In this document: one piece after another, positions 46,961-58,705 of the stretch
Numbering within the stretch: the stretch's first letter is position 1
Layout of the letters: each line of letters starts with the position of its first letter
Assembly: GCF_000276665.1 (NCBI RefSeq)
Contig: NW_004955446.1
Coordinates: forward strand, 11,711,262 to 11,775,261
Direction of reading: 5' to 3'
Source: Chinchilla lanigera
Lineage: Eukaryota > Chordata > Mammalia > Rodentia > Chinchillidae
Length of the DNA: 64,000 nucleotides
Notes under the pieces: model-generated
Told to the model about the DNA's origin: nothing
The model's database searches: none
What the model saw: the letters and a program-made list of their open reading frames with translations, nothing else
Translations under genes and position numbers: made by a program

Positions 46961-48121
46961 TTAGGGCAGGTGTGCTAGAGATCCATGCCAGTAGCCAAGG
47001 TCTGATCTGGACCAGAGATGAACAAGCTCTTATTAAAGCTCAAACCACGCTAGCGACTTCTCTCCTTACTACCAAGGCTGAGGTCACTGACACCACCCCC
47101 AGGCAGAGAAAAGAGCAGGGCTGAAGCAAAGGGAAGGGAAGCTAGCGGCCAGGTGGCAGATCACTGACCACAGCAAATCAGTTCAACCCTCAGCTCTTTG
47201 CACCACTCCTGGCCAGCACCCTGGGCTGTAGAAACACAGCCCTGAGGCATCTTCTTTCTGCCCGTCTCAGTCAGGCACCAAACTGATTCCAGCCCTCCGG
47301 AAATGTCACTCTCTGGTAGCTCTCTTGATTGTAAGAGTGGAGAGAACAGGAAAGAAAGATTGCTTTAGATGTCACATTTTTACACATGTGCAGCAACTGA
47401 CAATACCCAAGAAACAGAAATAAGAAGTTTATTGATTTGAAAAGATTAATGTTACTTCCAGATGCTCTGGTTATGTACTTAAAAAACTCAACTGATTCAA
47501 CTATAAAACTTTTAGCAGTCCAAAGAAAGTTCTTCATTGGCAAATACGAAATATCCATAAGTCTATAAATGTTCTATATACCAGCAATGTTAAACAATAT
47601 AATTAGGAGCAACAAATCCACTTACAATATAAAAATACTTAAAATGCTAGAAATAATTCCAGCAAGGAATGAGTAGGCTTACATGAAAACAACCACAAAA
47701 ACATCTAAATTTTCAAAACTTTAAAAGTAAAATTGAAGTAAAACTTTAAAAGTAATAAATGAAGAAATATCCTCTATTCCCAAAACAGAATTAATTTATA
47801 GGTTTAACCTAAATCTAACTTAAAATATTTTTATGTGTAGGAAGTTGACATAATGATGTTAAAAATAAACTGAAAACATAAACATTCAAGAATTTCTAAC
47901 CAATGTGAAGATAACAATATTCAGTACAACAACCATTGTTAATTTCCTATCACCTGGTCTGAAATTCTGTATTGCTTCTATTGTTTGGGTGTTGTTTTGT
48001 TTATGTCTGTCTGTTTGGTTGTTAATGTGTTTTCAATCATCTTTAAAATAAAAATAATGATTTCTAAGAAATGTTTAAAAGAGAAAAGCTAGTGGTATTA
48101 AAATTAAAATTAAAATTATAA
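46961..48121. other. No recognised feature (1.15 kb)
   Basis: 47580-47930 is strongly AT-rich. (AAAATT)n of three units at about 48098-48121, ending at the SINE. Confidence 0.45.
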
Positions 48122-48290
48122 ATCTGGGTGTGGTGGCACACCCCTGTAATCCCAGCACTCAGGAGGCTGAGGCAGAAGGATCATTGTGAGTTCAAGACCA
48201 GCCTGGGCTACAAAGTGAGCTCAAGGCCAGCCTGAACTGCATAGCGAGATCCCGCCTCAAGAAAAAACCAAACAAACAAACAAAAAAACC
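48122..48290 (+). mobile_element. B1-like SINE, long form
   Basis: 'aatctgggtgtggtggcaca', central pair 'agaccagcctgggctac' and 'aaggccagcctgaactgc', 'gagatcccgcctcaag', (CAAA)n tail. Well preserved. Confidence 0.95.
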
Positions 48291-49109
48291 GTATAAAGCT
48301 AAAATAATTAAAATAGTGTGGTCATGCAAATATGGACTCTTTTAGAAAACCTCAAGAATAGATCTTATAATGTGAATATAAAAATCCAAGTTACAAATGA
48401 TAAATTCTGAATTACAAACTAATGTAGGAGACAATTTGTAACCAAAGTAATAGAAAGAGGTGTCATAGAAAATAACATAATATTTGATCATACTGAAATT
48501 TTAAGCATTTCTATGATAAAAAACATAAAGGTTAAAAGCTAATTTTAAACTATGAAAAAAATAAAATAAACTATGAAAAATGTCTATGCATTTATGGCAA
48601 GCTTGAGATTAATATCTTTATATATTAAGGGCTCCAACAAATCCCTAACAATAAAACTAACCCCAATTAAAGGGGTCAGTGCCCATTTAAGAGAAGAGAA
48701 ACCAAAGAGAAGCTGAACAGCTTTTCCAATCTACACATTTAGGAAATGGTAGATTTTGGATTCCACCCACAGCGCTCCCCAGATCGAAGCCACTCAGTTC
48801 TAAGAGCAGCAGCAATGTCTCTTGATCGCTGCTGTCAAAGGCCAAGCTGTGAAAGGACAAGGCCGGAAAACAGAACAGACCAGTCTGGATTCCATCTGCA
48901 CTACTCAAGCTGTAAGCCAAGGACATTCACAAACCTAGAGGCCCATTGGGAAAAATTGAAACATATCTGCTTTCTTTCTCAAAATAATTTGATTGGATAA
49001 GCACAGTCAAGGCCTGGACATACTCATGATCTCATTTTACTTTTACAGCATACTCACAGGAATTGAAGAAGATGTGAAATCAGCAAGTAGGCTCTGTTTA
49101 TTTGTTTTG
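48291..49109. other. No recognised gene
   Basis: AT-rich to 48690. A weak MIR-like core may lie at 48690-48785 ('gaaaccaaagagaagctgaa', 'aggaaatggtagattttgg'). Confidence 0.4.
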
Positions 49110-49202
49110 TTCTGTTCTGGTTTTGTGGAGCTGGGGACTGAACCTAGATCCTTCTACATGCCAGGCAAGCACTCCACCACTGATCTGTACCACAGCCCTC
49201 AA
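49110..49202 (-). mobile_element. ID-like SINE, older type
   Basis: Antisense: 'ggagctggggactgaacct' (B box side), 'catgccaggcaagcactcca', 'ctgatctgtaccacagccct' (A box side). Confidence 0.8.
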
Positions 49203-50239
49203 GGCCTGGTTTATGACTTTATCATTTAATCTCTCCAATCATTTGGTCTCTCAGAATTTTAATATTGTCAGGTTTCAAAAAGGAATAAGAAAAATGCACA
49301 GCAAATTAATTCAAATACATTCAAGTTATGTAAGAGTCATTTGAAAACATAAATGTCCTAGATAAATGAAAATTGTTTTTATAATTAGACCTTTCTCCCT
49401 GCCTGGAAGGATTGTCATTATCATCAGTGGGATGAGTGGTCTATCATTAAACGAAGGACAGTGGGCACACAAAGCCACAGGAGTAGGAGCTAACCTTATT
49501 CCTTTACGCAGAAATCTTCTGAGGTCCTGACTGGCCCCCTCCTCCCCTCAACCCTCTAGGACCTCAGGAATGTGCCTGGATCTGAGACCTATTATTGGAC
49601 TCCAGCCTGTCTGGCTCTCCCCCATTTCAAAGCTGCTTCCTCCATGTGACCTGAGTAGACTTCTAATGTAAACAAGCACTGCACTTGAACCTCAAAAGAA
49701 TATATTGCCCTGTTAATCATGTTTGCCCAGTTGGAATAAATAACAATCTGTGAATGCCCAAAGCTTAATCCTCTCAAAACTTAATTATTCATTTTTTCTT
49801 TAGTTCACAAGTGTCAAAATAAACAAAAATAATTATATGGGTAGTCATGTATGATTTTCAACCAAATGCTTTTGCTTCATCAACCCAGACAAGGCAAACA
49901 TAAGTAGCTCTGGTCTGAAGTGGAACAAGAATCCTTCACACAAAATCTAAAGACCTTCTTCTACTAAAATTAGTAGGCATATGAAAGTTAAACAATGAAT
50001 CAGGAAGCTTTTATAACCTACAAAAGGGGCATATGCCTAAAATTTTAGAAAACCAGAATCTCACTGAGGTTTTGTGCCATCTTTGAGAAGTGTCTGGATC
50101 TTGGATTCTCCAAATGTAAAATGAGGACTAGATGACTGTAGGAAACCAAAAAGCTGCACTCTCCTGAGGAATGAAGGCCCTTGCCTCTATCTTTCTCTAA
50201 CCTCTCTTTCAACCCTATTCACTGAGATATACAGAGCTG
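49203..50239. other. No recognised gene (1 kb)
   Basis: A short MIR-like 'gattctccaaatgtaaaatg' lies at about 50103-50122. Otherwise unassigned. Confidence 0.4.
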
Positions 50240-50810
50240 GCTATATTGAAACTGATGTTTGCTTAATTGGCCAAAAGGGTGTGATCACCAATGCCTGGTG
50301 AGGGTCTTTAATAGCAAAGCAGCAACAGGAAGGTGAGAAGAGCCTCCCTGCTGATGTTTGGAAGGAAGGCTTGAGCAGGAGCCTGTGAGATTCCAGAGAA
50401 GAGATAACATCTCAGCTGAGGCCATGGAACTTAATAAGAATTATACCTTTCCGGCAGTAAAGGTGCCAGCCTTACATACATCAAACCATCTGTTACATTG
50501 CTAATTCTAGGCCATCGTGCCTGGTACAAAATTGCTCTGTTTCTCATTACAGCCAATGCCTGTAAAGTTTCTTTTTGCTAGCACTCTGCTGTGACCCCCA
50601 CCCATCTCTCTGATTGATACCAATAAAAGTCATGAGCTTCTAGATTCCTAACCTTTTGTTCCTCAGAGTACACTGGGTCATCCCAGAGCTCCTCAACTGC
50701 AGAACTTTCTCTCTTTGTCTTTATTTTGCATCTGTGTGCCATATTGCTGGGAGGGTTACACTGATACCCTCCATGGGGGTTTTGGTCGGTGACTTCTGAG
50801 ATAATGTCCA
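50240..50810 (+). mobile_element. Endogenous-retrovirus-like LTR (3' part clear)
   Basis: The last 250 bases look like LTR R-U5: 'taccaataaaagtcatgagc' (poly(A) signal), 'gggtcatcccagagctcctc', 'tctttattttgcatctgtgt', 'gataccctccatgggggttt' and 'ggtcggtgac'. No gag, pol or env is next to it, so a solo LTR. The 5' edge is uncertain. Confidence 0.5.
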
Positions 50811-51044
50811 GTGGAATAATCCATGATCATACTATCAAGGCCCACTTAGTTCTTGGCTTAATTCTCATAGTCTTTCAGCTTTGACCAAGTATACATGAAA
50901 TTCAAACTTTCTCCACTTCTTCCTGAGCACCTTACAGGAGAAAGACCATTCTTCAAACTAAGAAGGTCCCCACCCATTCTTTAGCGTAGATGCTTGCATT
51001 TTTCTTGTTGAATTTCCTCTACCAGAAGCCAGCCCCAATGTTCT

Positions 51045-51390
51045 GTATAGCATGCTTGAGCTGCCATAAGAAAATATCACACACTGGGCACTTTAATATC
51101 AGAAATGTGCTTAGTCACCATTCTGGAGTCTGGAAATCCAAGAGCAGGGTGCCAGCATGGTCAATTTCTGGTAAAAACTCTTTCTGACTTACAGGGGGCC
51201 CCTTTCTCACTATGCCCTCATATGATCATCCTGCGGTGTATGTGCAGTGGAAAAGTGAGGGAAGAAAGCTTTGATATCTATTATTAAAAGAACACTAAGC
51301 CAATCAGAACAGACCCATCCTTTTACAACTTAATTTAACCTTAATTACTTCAATAGATGCCTCATCTCCTGACAGTTTATTCCAGGTCCC
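51045..51390 (-). mobile_element. MLT1-like MaLR LTR
   Basis: Antisense: 'gagctgccataagaaaatat', 'ctggagtctggaaatccaag', 'agcagggtgccagcatggtc', 'aacactaagccaatcagaac'. Diverged. Confidence 0.7.
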
Positions 51391-51659
51391 TCTGAAATTC
51401 TCAATCCATTTCTGATGAATCAGTCACTGCTAACCAGATAACAAATTTTAGGAGAGTAATGTTAGTTTGATTCTACATGAAACCAAGTTCTTAACCCATT
51501 GCTTTATCCTGACAGAAATATCATAAGGTGTGACCAACATATATAGTGAATGTTTATAGTTTTAAAAATTTTCTTACAATAAAAAGCACATTGCCATTAG
51601 GCCTCTCAAAATATTTTTCCTCATTTATCTCATCCATCATCCTTGCATTTCTTTTTTGT

Positions 51660-51788
51660 CTCTTTTTTTTTCCTTTGATTTGAGACAGGTCTCACTATGT
51701 AGTCCAGGCTACTCTTGAACTCTCTGATTCTCCTCCTTCAGCCTCCTGAATGCTGTGATTACAGATATGTACCATGACACCAAGCTCT
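51660..51788 (-). mobile_element. B1-like SINE, short form
   Basis: Antisense: 'gagacaggtctcactatgta', 'ctactcttgaactctctgat', 'gaatgctgtgattacagat'. Lacks the central duplication. Confidence 0.85.
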
Positions 51789-52084
51789 TGCCACTTTCTG
51801 AAGTGGTTGTAGAAGTCCTTTTTGTGAGTCTTGTGATATATCAAAAATACAGTAAGTGCTCTTATTAAGTGCCATCAAAAGAAAAGGCAGGCTTATAAAA
51901 TATAAAGCCCTCTCCTGCTTTATTCATTGGATCTCACACTGTATGACTTCTGGCTCTTCACCAAAGTCAAAATGGCCAGGAAAAGTAAATGTTTTAAATC
52001 AATTCAAGGCATCTATGACAGCACAATTAAAGAACTTCAGTCCACAAAAGAGGACTTTCAGAACTGCTTCAGAAAGTAGCAAGA

Positions 52085-52241
52085 AGCTGGGTGTGGTGGC
52101 ACATGCCTACAATCCCAGCACTTGGGAGGCTGTGGTAGGAGGATTACCTTGAGTTCAAGGCCAGCCTGGGCTACACAGTGAGTTCAAGACCAGTCTGAAC
52201 CACATAGCAAGACCCTGTATCAAAAAAAAAAAAAAAAAAAA
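52085..52241 (+). mobile_element. B1-like SINE, long form
   Basis: 'agctgggtgtggtggcacat', central pair 'aaggccagcctgggctac' and 'agaccagtctgaaccac', 22-A tail ending at the start of the L1. Confidence 0.93.
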
Positions 52242-54296
52242 AGACTTCCAGGAAGACGGCTGGGTGGTGAGCAGCAGAGAAACAGCCTCTCTGAGATCTG
52301 GTGTCCAGACACTGGAATATAGCAAAGTTAGGGAGAGAAGGAGGGAAGTGGGTCCCCTGGAATCAGCAAGGATCTAAAGGGAAAATTGAAGCCCACAAGA
52401 AAAGCAAAGAGAGAGACCTCAACACAGAAGGAGGTGGCAAGTGGTGCTTTCTCCCTGAGCCCTGACTCACTGTGTGGGAGGACTAGCCCCAGTCTACAGA
52501 CCCATGGTGACCTCTGGCAACCCCAGAGGCCTCCACAGAGAAATGCACCAGTGGAACACAGCAATGGATGCAGCAGACTGCATAGTTGGTGAGTTCTTCA
52601 GATTCACACATCCCCCCAAGAAAGGGAGATTGACATGTAGCCATCTTGGAGAGGGGCCAACTGAGTCTGGAAAGCAGAGCACCTGTGGGCTGGTTCTATC
52701 TAGCAGCTCCCAGTATCAGGATGAGGTGGAACTGAATTCACATTGGCAGGAAATCAAAGAGTCAAGTTAAAGCTGGTAGGAATACACAGAATGATGCAGG
52801 CTGGACAAATGGGGTTCCAGCTTCACAGCCAGAAGCCAGCCTAAACTTCAGTGGAACTGAAGGGGCAGGCTTGCTGGGATTATCCGCTCCCTCACCATAA
52901 ATCTATGGCTGGCTTGCTGAGATTAATCAACACAGACCTGGGCTCTTTCTGCCTCCTCTGTCTACCAGTGACAGCAGAGACACACCCTGAAGTGGATGTT
53001 TTTTTCTTCATTTTGCTTTTATTTTTGTTTTGTTTTATTCTCTTTTTTATTTCTCTTGTTTTTGTATGAGTGTAAACATTGTTTCTAGTTTTTTTTGTTG
53101 TTGTTCTACTCTTGTTTTTATTTCTTTTTTCTCTCTTTCCCACCTGTCTTCTTCACCAGCTTCCCAAAATTTACATACTCTTCCCTTGTCCTCCAGCTTT
53201 GCTTTTCATCTCTTCCTCTCCTAATTCTTTATTTTTCTGAGTAGCTCCTTTAAAATATTCTCCCCTAAGGATAAAATTGCCATGTTGAGAGTATATTTAC
53301 TGCATACAATTTTCTGGTTTGTTTCAGATTTTATTATGAAAGCACAAATGTACTTTATACAGTTAAAGGTGGCAAAGTAACAGTCACCACAGTTTGTTAT
53401 TTTCCAGGCTGTGTTTGATGCTATTGTTATTGCTGATTGTACCACTTTAGCCAAGGTGATATAATTGTTCTAGTCAGTTATTCTCCCTGTTATGTCAAGA
53501 CTGAGATTGCCCAAGGGTCACAAATAATACTATAGGCCAGTACCAAAGAACTGGGGCTGAGCCAAGTAGGCAGCAACTCCTCACCCCCAACAAATTGAAG
53601 AGGTAGGATCCTGTAACAGACTCAAAACTGAAAAGCCAGCTATTCTTGGAAGACATCACTAAGAAGTAGTTATTTCCTAAGGGTTCTAAATACTAGCAAT
53701 ACCACTACCTGTCATAAGTAATTAATAAGCATCATCCCAGGAATTAAACTAAAAATAAAAAAAATAAAAAATAAGAATACATAGAAGCAAGATGCAATCC
53801 CAGACTTCCAGCTGACCAAAGAGAAACCGAGGGGACAATAAGGTGAAACAATTTAAAAGCCACTACCCACTTGGACTCTCTGAAGTGATAACAGCAGAAA
53901 TAACAAAGCAGATGGATGAGGCTCAAGAAAAAAAAAATTAAATCACAAATAATTTCTGAGATAACTACCAAGATGATGACCATAATAAAAAAAAATGGCT
54001 AGTGATTCAAGAGAGATACAGATTTAAAAACAAAAAACCATAAAGGAGCTTAGGAAAATGATGGATGTCAGGAATGCCCAACATAGGAAAAAAATGGAAT
54101 CCATGAACAGATTCAAATAGATATCCAAGAGGTTTTTAAAAATCCATTGAAAGTGTACACAGCAGAATGATTCAATGTGTAGGACTGCATATCAGATATA
54201 AGAGATGGGATTACAGTTAGTTGCTGGAATGAGCTTACAAGTTTAGCCCTGACTGGGTGGGTGGGGGATTGGAGATTATAAGCAAGACACAGGGAT

Positions 54297-54481
54297 AATT
54301 TTTATTTATTTGTTTATTTATTTATTTATTTATTTATTGTCTTTGTCAGACAGGGTCTCACTATGCAGTTCAGGCTGACCTTGAGCTCACTTTGTAGCCC
54401 AGGCTGGTCTCAAACTCACACTGATCCTCCTGCCTCAGCCTCCCAACTACTGGGATTACAGGCATGCACCACCCAGTGGCT
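54297..54481 (-). mobile_element. B1-like SINE, long form
   Basis: Antisense with a (TTTA)n tail of about nine units, 'cagacagggtctcactatgc', central pair and 'tactgggattacaggcatgc'. Imperfect TSD acag(g/a)gataatttt on both sides. Confidence 0.92.
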
Positions 54482-54801
54482 ACAGAGATAATTTTAAAAG
54501 AGGGGCCAGGGAGCTTTTGCCTTTAGTGAACAGAGAGCCCTGAGCACATGGTGCACCTCACTTTTATTTATTAGACACAAGGAAAAGAAATTAGGGTAGA
54601 AAAAGATTAATCTGCCTGTTATTATCAACAATGTATGTCCAGGTAAACAATCAGATCTCAGTTATGTTGACTCTCCCCTGGAATTTGCAATGTGCATGCA
54701 TACCTGCATTTTGCTAAAGGAGCAGAACTTGCTGGTTTTTTTCCTTTGTGTTTACAGAGAAGGTCAACTAGGCCTTGGTCCTCATTATTAAATCTCCTAC
54801 A

Positions 54802-54965
54802 AACTGAGTGTGATGGCACATGCCTGTAATCCCAGCACTCAGAAGGCTAAAGCAGGAGGATCGTTGCAAGCTCAAGATCAACCTGGGCTACAAAGTGAAC
54901 TCAAGGCCAGCATGAACTGCATAGGGAGACCCTGTCTCAAAAATAAATAAATAAATAAATAAATA
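54802..54965 (+). mobile_element. B1-like SINE, long form, 13-bp TSD
   Basis: 'aactgagtgtgatggcacat', central pair, 'gggagaccctgtctcaaaa' and (AAAT)n tail. Identical taaatctcctaca at 54789-54801 and 54966-54978. Confidence 0.95.
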
Positions 54966-56986
54966 TAAATCTCCTACAGTTAGCAATCATGAAAAGAAAG
55001 TTTTCTTAAAAATAGAAAGGGGCCACAAAGAGTCAATCCAACAGCTGGTAAATGATGCAAAGAATAACATAAGGTTTATCGGAGTCTCTGAAAAAGCAGA
55101 AGAAACCACAAACATAAAAAAACCTGTTCACAGAAATAATAGCAGAAAACTTCCCAAGCAAGGAAAAAAAAATTTGACATACAGATAAGTGAAGCATATA
55201 GAGATCCTATCAGCCATGATCAAAAAAATGTATACCACAGCATATAATAGTCAAGATTCCAAAAATAATTCAATGCAAGAACAAAATATTAAAAGCTGTT
55301 AGAAAAAAGAAACAAATCACTTATAGAGGAAAGCCCAGCAGAATCACAGCTGACTTCTTGACACAAACCCTCAAGTCAAGGAGAGAATGGAGTGAAATAT
55401 TCAAGCCCTAAAAGAAAGCAAACTTTAACCCAGACTGATGTACAACATAAAACTATCTTTCAAAATGGATGGAGAAATAAGGTATTTGCATGAGAAAGAA
55501 CACCTGAAGAAATTCATGACCACCAAACCAGCACTCCAATACATTCTGAAGGACATTCTAGAAAGAGATAACAAGGATTGCAACTCAATGACCCCAAATG
55601 AATGAATCTACCAGGCAAGACAAGTAATGAGGGGGGAACCAACAATAGGAAAATAAAATGATAAGGATAAGTCAATACATATCAGTTATAACCATCAATG
55701 TAAATAGTCTCAATTCACTAATCAAAAGAAAGACTGGCAGAATGAATCAAGAAGCAAGATCCAACAATATACTGCATAAAAAAAAAAATTTATTTAAAAA
55801 AGAAATTCAAGGGCTGAAAGTAAGAGGACAGAAAACAACACTGCACGCAACAGGAACCCAGACAAAAACAGGGTAGCTATTCTATTTGCAGGCAAAGTGG
55901 ATTTCAAGCCAAGACAGACTAAGACAGACAAAGAAAGTCACTACATGTTTGTAAAGGGAACAATCCAAGAGGAAGAAATAAGAATCATAAATGTATACAT
56001 TCCAAATACCAGCTCACCAAATTTTGTAAAACAAATACTAATGGAAATGAAAAGTCAACTAAGCACTAATATAATTGTAATGGGGAACCTCATTGCGCAT
56101 TGTCACAAATAGACCAACTAGACAAAAAAATCAACAAAGAAATATCAGAACTAAACCAACTTTTGAATAACTGGATTTAGTAGATGTCCACAGAGTGTTC
56201 CACCCCACAACATCAGAATATACATTCTTCTCAGCTGCACACCAGTCTACAAAATAGACCACATACTAGTTCATAAAACATGCTTGAGTAAATACAAAGG
56301 AGTTGAAATTATCCCAGGCATATTACCAAACTATAGTGCAATGAAATTGGAAATCAACTGTAAAAGAAACCACAAGAAATTCACAAACACAAGGAAATTA
56401 AATAGCACTCTCCCCTACAACCAATGGGTCACAGATGAAATTAAAGAAGAAATCAGAGAGTTTCTATAATTAAATGATAATCCCAGTACAACATACTAGA
56501 ATTTATGGGATGCAGTGAAAGCAGTCTTGTGAAGGAAATTTATAGTGGTGATTTCTCATCTTAGAAAAACAGAGTGAGTTCAAATAAACAACCTAATGTT
56601 GAATCTCAAGCTTCTAGAAAAAGAAGAGCAAGTTAAGCCCAAAGATCATACAAGGGAGGAAACTACAAAGATCAGAGCAGAAATTAATGCAATAGAGACT
56701 AAGAAATTAATACAAAGCATCAATGAATAAAATATTTGGTTCTTTGAAAGAGTAAATAAAACTGACAAACTCTTAGCCAATCTTATCAGAAAAAGGAAAG
56801 AAAAATTGAAATCCATGCAATTAGGAATAAAAAGGGTGAAATTGCAACAGATCCTGAAGAAATACATAAGATCATCAATACCTACTTTAAGAAACTATAT
56901 GTTAATAAAATGGAAAACACACAAGACATGGACAGATTCCTGGATACATACGAATTGCCAAAGCTGAATCAAGATAATATAAAACT

Positions 56987-57079
56987 AGGCCAGGGATATA
57001 GCTCAGTGGCACAAGCACCTGCCTAGCAAGCACAAGGTCCTGAGTTTGATTCCCAGTACCAAAAAAAAAAAAAAACAAA
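56987..57079 (+). mobile_element. ID-like SINE in L1 ORF2
   Basis: 'ggccagggatatagctcagt' A box and 'gagtttgattcccagtacc' B box. Near-identical gat(a/g)atataaaact at 56973-56986 and 57080-57093. Confidence 0.95.
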
Positions 57080-57480
57080 GATGATATAAAACTTCTAAAT
57101 AAATCAATATTAGTCAATGAAAGTGAAGATGTAATTAAAAACCTACCAACAAAGAAAAGGCCAGGTCCTGATTAATTCACTGCTGAATTCTATAAGAAAT
57201 TTAGATAAGATCTAACACCACTACTCCTCAAACTTTTTAATGAAATAGAAAGGGAAGTACTCCCAAATTCATTTCTGGAAGCAGCGTTGCACTGATACGA
57301 AAACTAGAGAAGAACCCAACCAAAAAAAGTGAACTACAGGTCAATCTCCGTAATGAACATAGATGCAAAACTCCTCCATAATATACTGGCAAACAGAATG
57401 CAGCAAATCATCAAGAAGATTATACACCATGACCAAATAGGATTCATTCCAATGGTGCAGGAATGGTTCAACATATGCAA

Positions 57481-57613
57481 ATCAACAAATGTAATACACC
57501 ATATTAATAAAGCCAAGGACAAAAAGCATAACAAGGTGAGATCATTAAAGGCCATGTTATTATCAAATCAATAAATGTAATACATTACATTAACAAAACT
57601 AATGATAAGGACA
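57481..57613 (+). repeat. Internal direct duplication in L1 RT, period 86
   Basis: atcaacaaatgtaatacacc at 57481 recurs as atcaataaatgtaatacatt at 57567, about 47 bp per copy. The spacer is absent from usual L1 ORF2. 86 is not a multiple of 3, so the frame is shifted. Confidence 0.75.
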
Positions 57614-58103
57614 TCTTACCGCATGATCATCTCAATAGATGCAGAAAAGGCATTTGACAAAGTTCAACACCCATTCGTGATAAAAATAAAAAAGCCCTAC
57701 AGAAAAATGGAATCGATGGTCTTTATCTCAGTCTGATAAAACTATGACAAACCAACAGCCAACATCATACTAAATGGACAAAAACAGCAAGCTTTGACTG
57801 TAAAATCAGGAACAAGACAATGATGTCCACTGTCACCATTCTTATTCAATATAGTTCTGGAAACATTGACCAGAGCAATTAGACAAGAGAAAGAAATAAA
57901 AGGAACAAAGATAAGAAAGGAAGAAGTTAAATTATCCTTATTTACAGATGACATGATACACTATACAGAAGGCCCCAAACTCCACTAAAAGACTTCTAGA
58001 TTTAATAACCAAATTCAGTCACATAGCTGGATACAAATTCAACACTCAAAAATCAATAGCAGTCCTGTGCACAAATAATAAATTAACTGAAAGAGAAATT
58101 AGG

Positions 58104-58200
58104 AGGGGCTGGGGATTTAGCTCAGCGGCACAGCGCCTGCCTGGCAAGCGTGAGGTCATGAGTTCAATTTCCGGTACTAGAAAAAAAAAAAAAGAGAGAG
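58104..58200 (+). mobile_element. ID-like SINE in L1 ORF2, 12-bp TSD
   Basis: 'ggggctggggatttagctca' A box, 'gagttcaatttccggtac' B box. Identical agagaaattagg at 58092-58103 and 58201-58212. Confidence 0.96.
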
Positions 58201-58705
58201 AGAGAAATTAGGGAAACAACACCTTTCATAATAGCATCCAAAAAAATGAAAAAAAGAAATACCTAAGAATCAATCTAACAAAGGAAATAAAAGAATTCTA
58301 CATTGAAAATTACACTACTCTGAAAAAGGAGACTGAAGAGGATATAAGAAAATGGAAAGATATTCTTTGTTCTTGGGTAGGCAGAACTAATACAGCAAAA
58401 ATAGCCATGCTCCCAAAATTGTTATTCAGATTTAATGCAATCCCAATCAAAATTCCAATAGCATATCTCATAGAACTACAGAAAACAGTCTTAAAATTCA
58501 TTTGAACCAGAAGAGACAAAATGGAAAAAATGACAAAAAAGTGTCAAGAACAATTGTATACATGTGTTTAAAGTAAGACAGAGTATTTTTAAGGGGTATT
58601 AATGGCAAAGTGCCTTTTACTGTAATTAAAATGTTTTTAATTTAAATATTTACCATATTTTTCAATCACACTTTCTACATCATGGTCCCTGTACAATGTT
58701 CTCAT

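Larger units (their letters stand above)
54223..54974. mobile_element. LTR-like insert inside L1 ORF1
   Basis: The motif tacagttag occurs at 54214-54222 and 54975-54983. What lies between interrupts ORF1-like DNA. Without its two SINEs the insert is near 385 bp, the size of a solo LTR. Its family is not recognised. Confidence 0.45.
53740..55440 (+). pseudogene. L1 ORF1-like remnant
   Basis: ORF1p is the RNA-binding chaperone of the L1 particle. Here no frame survives. Recognisable pieces are a Lys/Glu-rich coiled-coil-like stretch (53880-54130) and, after an insertion, DNA for 'NIRFIGVSEKAEE' (about 55065-55100), the RNA-recognition part. Then comes 'ENFPSK'. Beyond 55320 is DNA typical of older L1s for 'GKPSRITADFLTQTLKSR'. 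Many stops and shifts. Confidence 0.55.
55658..58540 (+). pseudogene. L1 ORF2 remnant (endonuclease and reverse transcriptase)
   Basis: ORF2p nicks target DNA and reverse-transcribes L1 RNA. The endonuclease start is readable as 'ISVITINVNSLNSLIKR' (55673 on), with later blocks at 55897-56112 ('IRIINVYIPNTSSPNFVKQ') and 56284-56469. The catalytic QETH-type block is lost in a Lys-rich stretch, and the expected GDFN reads GNLI. The reverse transcriptase shows '[20 protein letters not shown]' (57332 on), 'ISIDAEKAFDK' (57629 on) and FTDD at 57941-57952 in place of F/YADD. Frameshifts, stops, two ID insertions and an internal duplication make it non-functional. It ends before the C-terminal cysteine-rich region. 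Confidence 0.9.
52244..58545 (+). mobile_element. Decayed L1 LINE lacking its 3' end
   Basis: A plus-strand L1 of about 6.3 kb including insertions. 52244-52990 is a GC-richer, 5'-UTR-like segment starting 'gacttccaggaagacggc'; 52998-53240 is pyrimidine-rich. ORF1-like DNA follows at about 53740-55440, then an ORF1-ORF2 spacer, then ORF2 from 55658. Similarity stops near 58510-58545, after the RT region: no cysteine-rich ORF2 end, 3' UTR or poly(A) follows. That is the opposite of normal 5' truncation. Assignment of 52244-53700 is by position and style only; ORF2 is firm. Confidence 0.7.

Noticed and set aside
52386..52770. Overlapping open frames of 60-98 codons on both strands near the L1 start
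   Set aside because: They lie in the GC-richer 5'-UTR-like part of the L1 and are open in several phases at once.
54301..54340. Tandem repeat array as a CRISPR-like or satellite structure
   Set aside because: It is a (TTTA)n SINE tail without spacers.
4355..58200. Possible tRNA genes, since many segments have A-box and B-box sequences
   Set aside because: All are ID-type SINEs: no complete cloverleaf or acceptor stem, A-rich tails, and TSDs.
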